Shown: piece by piece, positions 20,054-25,643 of the stretch | Numbering within the stretch: the first letter of the stretch is position 1 | How the letters are laid out: each line of letters opens with the position of its first letter | DNA from: Stagonosporopsis chrysanthemi | Taxonomy: Eukaryota; Ascomycota; Dothideomycetes; Pleosporales; Didymellaceae | Assembly: GCA_022560025.1 (NCBI GenBank) | Contig: JAFISE010000261.1 | Coordinates: forward strand, 8,006 to 33,648 | Length of the DNA: 25,643 nt | Direction: 5' to 3' | Made by a program: the position numbers and the translations under genes | The notes under the pieces: generated by a model | The model's input: the letters and a program-made list of their open reading frames with translations, nothing else | The model's database searches: none | Told to the model about the DNA's origin: nothing

Positions 20054-21369
20054 TCTTAGAGTTATATTCTTTTAAAGTGTAAGTATATTAGAGAGTTAGC
20101 AGAGTATAGAAGTACTCTAGGCAAAGTAAGTAGATTAGCTAAGAGAAAAGTAATCTTATTAACTTGTTGTAACAGAGCTCTGTTTTATATCTAACTAAGG
20201 TGTTCTTATTAATCTTAAAGGTTGCAAAACAGTATAAGTTAGTATAGTAAGGTTGTTTCTCCTTTCTATATTATAAGCAGTTAGGTGTTCTACTATTTAA
20301 AAGAAAGAATTATACTATTACTGCTTAAAGCCTAGATTAAGTACTTAAATACTTAGAAAGATTTTAGTCTATATATAGTAAAACTATTCTAATTAGAGTA
20401 CCTTTTCTTTAATAGCTGTACTAAGGAAGCAGCTTTTAAAAGTAGAGAAAACTTCTAATTTCTCTATTTAGAGTTGATTAAAAGCTGCTTAGCTTTCTGC
20501 CTGCTTGTTCTTAGTAACAAAGTATGTCTTAAGAAGTGTTATTATCTCTTCTATAGTATAAGAATAATCTGTTTTATTGTTAGAGAAGTACTAAGGTTCT
20601 AAGTATTCTTTAGCTAATCTAGATATATAACTCTAGACAAAGGCTATATATATATATACACTCTAATAGTAGTCTATATTAATATTAAGTTAGTCTTAAA
20701 TAAAGGTATACTATTACTAAAAGGTAAAGTTACTTCTATTAGTAAGAACCTTAATGTTAGAGGTTTTTTTAGAGAGCTTCTTGCATACTATAAGTACTAA
20801 GCTAGCTTTAGATAGCTGCTTTATAGTAGATTAATATAGTATACCTATTAGTAGTGTTTTTGTTGTTAGTAGAGGGCAATCTACTAGAGCAAGACTAGCA
20901 CGTAACTAAGCAGGTTCTTGCTGCAGTTAGGCTATCTCTTCTAAGAGATTATAGTAAGATAGCTCTAAATTAGATCTATTATTAGTAGTAGACAGTTATA
21001 CTAATATAGGGCCTTAGAAGTATCTAGTCTCTAATTAGTTCTAGAACTAAGTAGTAGGTTCTGTAGTAGTGCCTAATATTAGAGTTGTATCTAAATTAAG
21101 TAGGTTATTAATAGTCTTTAAGTATTTATCTTAGCGCAATCTAACGCAGCTTTTCTAAAGTTATTTCTAAAGCAGTAAGTTGTAGAAAGTTCTAAACCTA
21201 TAAGCTTTAGTTATTAAGAGATCTTTAGTATCCTAACTATTATATAAACAATTTAAAGACTTGTTTAGTTTAGGTATAATACTCTAGCTGCGCTTGTATA
21301 AATAACTAAACAAACTGTAGCAATATTATTATAAAGCTATTACTAGCTAGGATAAGTTTTAAAGTACAA

Positions 21370-21647
21370 TATAATAATATAAAATACTAGAAGAGTCTAA
21401 ATTATATAAGTATCTGCTATAAAGTATATAGAAGCACTAGAATAAACTATAAGACTAGATCTTTATTTCTATAGGTCTTGTACAAAAAGATACTTTAAAA
21501 CTATCTATCTAAACTCTGTAGAGGCTTCCTTTCTTATACCTAGAAGCTTAGAGAAGACTATACTAAGAAGCAGTTAGAAGACAGATCTAAGTTAGGTAGT
21601 TGTTAGGTAGTGTAAGATAAGCTTAAAGAACTAGGCTTGTTCTTACA
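21370..21647 (-). repeat. 5' LTR of the Ty3/gypsy element
   Basis: Upstream LTR of the minus-strand element, 278 bp. It retains the element's terminal TGTAAGAACA (plus strand ttcttaca at its right end) that is mutated in the other LTR, while its inner end is more heavily mutated (tataataatataaaatac). A promoter and transcription start are expected inside, but none was recognised. Confidence 0.9.
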
Positions 21648-21652
21648 ACTGC
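21648..21652. repeat. Target-site duplication, right copy (ACTGC)
   Basis: actgc directly follows the 5' LTR. It pairs with actac at 14432-14436, differing by one RIP-type TG-to-TA change. This copy keeps the likely original sequence. Confidence 0.75.
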
Positions 21653-22450
21653 TAAACAGAAGACTAAGATCTAGTAAAAAGCTAAGAAGGATCTTAACTA
21701 GACCTACTACAATATCTATAAGAGTAGTTAGTTATTACGTCTTGTTATTATATCTTTATTCTAACTAAATATAGCAGAATAGCTTAAAGATAAGCTTAGT
21801 ACTACCTATAAAAAAAAAGATGCTATTAATTATAAGATTAATATATATAACTATTTAATATCTATCTCTAAAGTTAATACTGCTATTAAAAAAAAGAAAG
21901 AGTTAGGTACTAGCTAGGTAGCTAAACGCCTGTTTAGTGCTAGTAGTGCCTTAAAAATTATCTTTTAAAAAAAGTATTAGAAGAGTCTTAAGAAGCTAAA
22001 AACTAACACTTTTAACTCTAATACTAAGAAACAAGAGTAGGTTAAGTTTTATAATAAGCTTTTACTAAAGAGTCTAGCTATGTGCCTAGATAATAAGCAA
22101 GAGTAAGTTATTACATCTAATTATTATATATATTTACTAATAGTACTAAGCAGTATAAGCCTAATAATTACTTAGCTAATCTAAGCAATAGTAGCCTTTT
22201 TTTAACTGCAGACAACCTTTATATTATAGGTAATAATAGCAATAAGTATAAAGAAGAACTTAAAGATAATAGTGTTAAGCTAGAGGTATACTTTGTAGCT
22301 ATACTAAATAAGTATAAGACAGATAAGTAGTATTAGCAAGCTTTTATAGAAGAAGAGAAAACTAATTTTAAGAGTTTTAGCAATTTAGAAGACTTAGCTA
22401 GTAATAAAGAGAATAAAAGTAATAATAATAATAATAACTAGTAGATATAA
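21648..22450 (+). pseudogene. Older RIP-degraded coding sequence, right part
   Basis: The frame interrupted by the retrotransposon at 14,431 continues here in phase if one target-site copy is removed (gct agt act gct aaa cag). It is rich in Lys and Gln-type stops: TAKQKTKI, then KAKKDLN, KDKLSTTYKKKDAINYKINI and VAKRLFSASSALKII. Around 22,130 the readable frame changes by one and gives an acidic segment with KYKEELKDNSVKLEVYFVAI, EEEKTNFKSFSNLEDLASNK and an Asn run from an aat repeat (22,419-22,438). No family was recognised. It directly precedes the hAT remnant and may be part of the same element. Confidence 0.5.
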
Positions 22451-22869
22451 GCTTTTAAGTGCGCTAGCTACTTAGTAGATTATTATTACTAATTAAAACA
22501 GCTTAGACCTTAACAGTTTCTTTTAAAGTTTAATTTTACACTAGCTATCTATATCTATATTGCCTTAACTGTAAGTATATATTATAATACCTAATAGTAA
22601 AAAGCATTAGAACTAAGTATTTACTAAATTACCTAAGGTCTTAAATCTATTTGCAAATTAAAACGCCTTTATATAGCTAGCTATCTACTATGTTATAACA
22701 ATAATAATCTTAGCAGGCTACTATTTTATATGTAGTATACTTAATACTTGCTTTTAAAAAGAAAATTGTATAGCTTGTTATTAACAACAATTAGTTATTC
22801 TAAATAGTTAAGCAGCTATTATTTTAATAGTTTATATACTTTCTTTAGCCGAAGGCTGTATTAACTAGC

Positions 22870-24080
22870 TGTTATAAATTTAGTATATTATTTAAGTATT
22901 AATTTAAAGACGCTAAGGTAGCACAGCTTTAAAACCTTAGTAAATACATAAAGCTATCTATTGTACTTAATACCTAGACTTCTAGTAATTACCTAAGCTT
23001 CTTAGCAATTAAAGAATACTATATTAATAATAAGTAGAAGCTTTAAGAGGTACTACTAGATTTTATCTCTATGTAAGGAAGGCATACTAGAACGTCTATA
23101 GCTAAGGAAGTTATATAAGTCTTCTAAAGTACAAGTACTATAAAAAGGTTCTTAGTATTATATAAAATAATATAAGTAATAATAGTACTTTATTATAGTT
23201 AGTTAAAGCTCTTTTAGCTAAAGAAAGTTATATATAGAGCTCTAGAGAAAATACTATTTCTTACCTTGTATACGTAATTAATCTTATTATTAAGGATATT
23301 ATATTCTATCTAAAGCTGTTAGCTTCTCTAGAAATAGAACAGAGAGAAATACTATAATTACGCTACGTTTAAAATATTTTAATAGATATATTAGTACCTA
23401 ATTCTTTTTATAGAGTAAACTTTCTTTTATTATAGATATTTATTATATACTTATATAGACATAGCTAAAGACTATTATTATTATAATTAATCTATTGCTT
23501 TAATAATCTAAGAGGTTTTTAGCAACCTAGTAGAACCTACTAGTAAGCAAATGCCTATTAGTTATTTAGGACATAAAAACAAGGTAGAATTCTATATATA
23601 ATATATATAAACACGCAGTTAAGCTTTAGCTATATATTAACAAATAGCTTAAGTAAGAAATCTAGCTAAAAGGCACAAGTTTTAAGGCTAATTAAGATAC
23701 TGCTAAGGTAGATTTTAAAGACCTTAAGAAACTCTGTCTTAGAGTATCTAAGTAGTACTATCTCTAGGCAATTACACAAATACTAAAGAACTTTAAAGTA
23801 GTAATAAGCTATCTAAGTAAGAACTATAAGCTTTATATTCTATATATCTAGCTTATATATAGACGCCTTTTTAATTTCTTAGAAGATATAACTAGCAAGC
23901 TTAGAGAAGATATTAACAGGGTTAATAGTAATAAGTAGCTAGACGTTGTTTAGGCTGTAGTAGATAAAGGTTGTGCAAAGTTGTTAAAATACTATATAAG
24001 AATAAGTAGAGATTAGAGTTTTTTTTTTAATTATATAATAATTCTAGACCTTATATAAAAGCTAACTACTTATAAAGTAC
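22870..24080 (+). pseudogene. hAT-family transposase remnant
   Basis: On the plus strand, readable through RIP-type stops: FKDAKVAQL, then LSKYIKLSIVLNT followed by TSSNYLSFLAIKEYYI, which corresponds to the hAT core block around the first catalytic Asp (a WTS-type motif; here Asp is Asn and Trp is a stop). It continues with EVLLDFISM and GRHTRTSIAKEVI, the usual hAT follow-on. A later segment at about 23,740-24,000 (AITQILKNFKVVISYLSKN, LEDITSKLREDI, CAKLLKYYI) matches the helical part that follows in fungal hAT transposases. The C-terminal dimerisation domain and the terminal inverted repeats were not found. The element is inactive. Its 5' limit is uncertain, and the coding remnant at 21,648-22,450 may belong to it. 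Confidence 0.72.
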
Positions 24081-24610
24081 TATTATTATAGTTTATTATT
24101 ATAGCTATATACTAACAAGTTCTAGAATAAGTTGTATGAAGTTTATTATAAGTATACTTACTATTAAGAATTTCTAGACTATGTAGACTACTATAATAGT
24201 ACTAAGACTAGAGGTAATAGCCTAGTCTCTAACACTATCTGTTACAAGCTTAGCTAGTTAGCTTAAGCTTGATTAGATAGCTTACCTATAAGGTGCTTGT
24301 TTATTTAGCTTACTACTAAGAAGCTCTAAGCTTCTTACTTAAGTACTTACGTACGCAGCTTAGCTACAAATATAGAACTACTAAATATTTTCTTTATATA
24401 TAATAATATTTTATCTAATCTATAGTAAAAGTACTAATTAATTAATTTAATTACTAGAGTAAAGTTTTATAAGCTTGATAACAGTTATAAGCCTAGCTTT
24501 CTAAGCATAGTAGATCTTTCTATATACTTAGTGTTAAGCTTGTTAGACGCTACTTTAACGCTCTAATTAAATTTTTACACTATTTATCTTATACTACTAG
24601 GCTACTTATA

Positions 24611-25643
24611 AAATACGTTATAAACAAGCTAGTGCTCTATAGCAGCGCTGCACTAAGAGCTAATAGAGCTTGTTAGCTTAAGACTAGAAGCAACTAGCCT
24701 AGTTAGTACATTTAACTAACCTAAAACGCGCAGCTTAGAGATATATAGGAGCTTGTTAACCTAGATAGTCTTACAGCACCTAATATCTATAAAGGTGCTC
24801 TTTGTCTACTAAGAGAGAGCTCTATAACAGCTTATCTTACTAACTTTAACAGCACAGATTAAGCTACTCTCTTAGTAGAGACAGGCTCTACCTAAACAAC
24901 GCATAGTTAAGCAACTACCTAAGCTTAGTTAAGCCCTAAGTAATACACTTAGGAGCTTACTAAATATAAAATTAAAGCAAGCAAGTAAGTATTAAAGGCA
25001 AAGTGCTTATAAAAGCTATAGAACTAGGTTAATATAATAGTTAAGCTAGTAATTATATTAGCTATAACAGTGTAGCTTGTTAATAAAGGTAAAACCTCTT
25101 TCTAAGCTCTTATTATAAAGTTAAAGAAGAAGTTTAAGCTAATAAGTAGTAGCTTACTTACCTAGCTACGCGTAGAGTACTGTGCACACCTTAAAGTAGC
25201 TTGTTAGAGACAAGTAGCTTTCTAAGAATAGTTCTAAAAATAGAACCTACTTTACTTCTAAGCTAAGTTATATAAGCTCTTAGAAGTAAGTAAAAAGCTT
25301 ACTACTTAGAACTTTCTAAAAGTAATTACTTATAAGATTGTACTAGAATAAGGTTGTACAATATACTAAAGAATTATCTAAAATAGTATTCTAAGGCTCT
25401 TTATACTTATACTTAACTAGGTAGCTAAGGTGTTTAGTATATTAATATACAAGTATATAATAAAAGTAAGAAAAGATAACTCTAGTGTTTTTACTACTTT
25501 TAAAAGCTGCTTAGATAGTGCTCTAGTACTTAGAGTACTCTAGAGCAGCCTAAGCAGCTTAGAAGAGTACTAAGGCTATTTCTGCCTATACAAGTCTTAA
25601 AGCTATAAGTATAAGTAGTAACCTACTAAGTATTAGACTTTTA
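24611..25643 (+). pseudogene. Probable Ty1/copia gag remnant (runs off the window)
   Basis: One plus-strand frame stays readable for more than 340 codons to the window end, interrupted only by TAA/TAG. Segments include NLDSLTAPNIYKGALCLLRE, YKIKASK, TSF then ALIIKLKKKFKLISSSLLT, LRVEYCAHLKVAC, NFLKVITYKIVLE and VFSILIYKYIIKV. At the end, FCLYKS, then SYKYK, then PTKY fits a C-x-C ... H ... C knuckle with one His and two Cys changed to Tyr. The helical, Lys/Leu-rich pattern of about 300 residues followed by such a knuckle is typical of Gag in fungal copia elements. Protease, integrase and RT would follow beyond the window. No LTR was recognised between the hAT remnant and this frame. Confidence 0.5.

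Larger units (their letters stand above)
14437..21647 (-). mobile_element. Complete RIP-inactivated Ty3/gypsy LTR retrotransposon (7.2 kb)
   Basis: Two 278-bp direct repeats (14437-14714 and 21370-21647) bound the element. Coding order read on the minus strand is gag zinc knuckle, RT, RNase H, then integrase, which is the Ty3/gypsy order. A polypurine tract lies directly upstream of the 3' LTR (plus 14715-14728), fixing the orientation. LTR ends in element orientation are TGTAAGAACAAG (5') and TTGTTATA (3', probably once TTGTTACA). The target-site duplication is ACTAC/ACTGC. The LTRs differ at about 25 positions by hand alignment, all transitions and no indels, so the divergence reflects RIP and not age. 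All proteins carry stops and catalytic losses. No clear primer-binding site was recognised. An antisense coding remnant lies between integrase and the 3' LTR. Confidence 0.93.
10175..25643. other. RIP-mutated, AT-rich, TpA-rich transposon block
   Basis: From about 10,175 to the window end the sequence is dominated by TA steps, and long open frames vanish. As an example counted by hand, 11041-11100 contains 14 TpA, 8 ApT, two CpA and no TpG. Repeat copies inside the block differ almost only by C/T and G/A changes. Reading CAA/CAG-type stops through, several transposon proteins become recognisable. This is what repeat-induced point mutation does to duplicated DNA during the sexual cycle of ascomycetes. 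The block contains at least six elements, partly nested, and no working gene was found in it. Confidence 0.92.

Noticed and set aside
10175..25643. Centromere or AT-rich isochore without genes
   Set aside because: Readable transposon proteins, LTRs and transition-only divergence explain the composition as RIP of mobile elements. A centromeric role cannot be judged from sequence alone.

Overview
The window looks like part of a filamentous ascomycete genome (Pezizomycotina, most likely a dothideomycete). The clues are a HET-domain relic, a WD40 relic of the NACHT-WD type, a spliceosomal intron, fungal transposon families, and a strongly two-part base composition. Positions 1 to about 10,170 have ordinary composition. 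From there to the end the DNA is AT-rich, very rich in TpA, poor in TpG and full of TAA/TAG stops where CAA/CAG codons would be expected. That is the signature of repeat-induced point mutation (RIP). No tRNA, rRNA, CRISPR array or bacterial-type operon was seen.

Left region (1-10,138): three genes look sound. At 1-174 is the 3' end of a gene for a repeat protein made of 17-residue units, each with one Lys-Arg (Kex2) site and one tyrosine: the architecture of a fungal ribosomal-peptide (RiPP) precursor. At 2172-3133 is a two-exon gene for a single-pass membrane protein with a possible But2-like C-terminal domain. At 5082-5744 is an intact single-pass membrane protein with two HXXHC motifs, the hallmark of UstYa/DUF3328-type oxidases that act on dikaritin-type RiPPs. 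A Kex2-repeat precursor and an HXXHC protein within 5 kb is the most interesting functional hint here: a possible small, uncharacterised RiPP locus continuing upstream of the window. Further right are relics only: a short WD40 fragment (7483-7659) and a HET gene lacking its core (9128-9837).

Right region (about 10,175-25,643): a nest of RIP-killed transposons. It holds the C-terminal part of a pogo/Fot1-like transposase (minus strand, 10,329-10,694); two copies of a 424-bp foldback element (10,999 and 13,815); and a complete Ty3/gypsy LTR retrotransposon on the minus strand (14,437-21,647). The retrotransposon has 278-bp LTRs, a 5-bp target-site duplication, a polypurine tract, and recognisable gag zinc knuckle, RT, RNase H and integrase. 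It also carries an antisense coding remnant between pol and the 3' LTR. It was inserted into an older coding sequence that continues at 21,648. After that come a hAT transposase remnant (22,870-24,080) and a probable Ty1/copia gag remnant that runs off the window end.

In this block RIP has replaced catalytic and zinc-binding residues as well as adding stops. The two LTRs differ only by transitions, and even the target-site duplication differs by a RIP-type change. All identifications come from reading the sequence by eye; no database search was possible.
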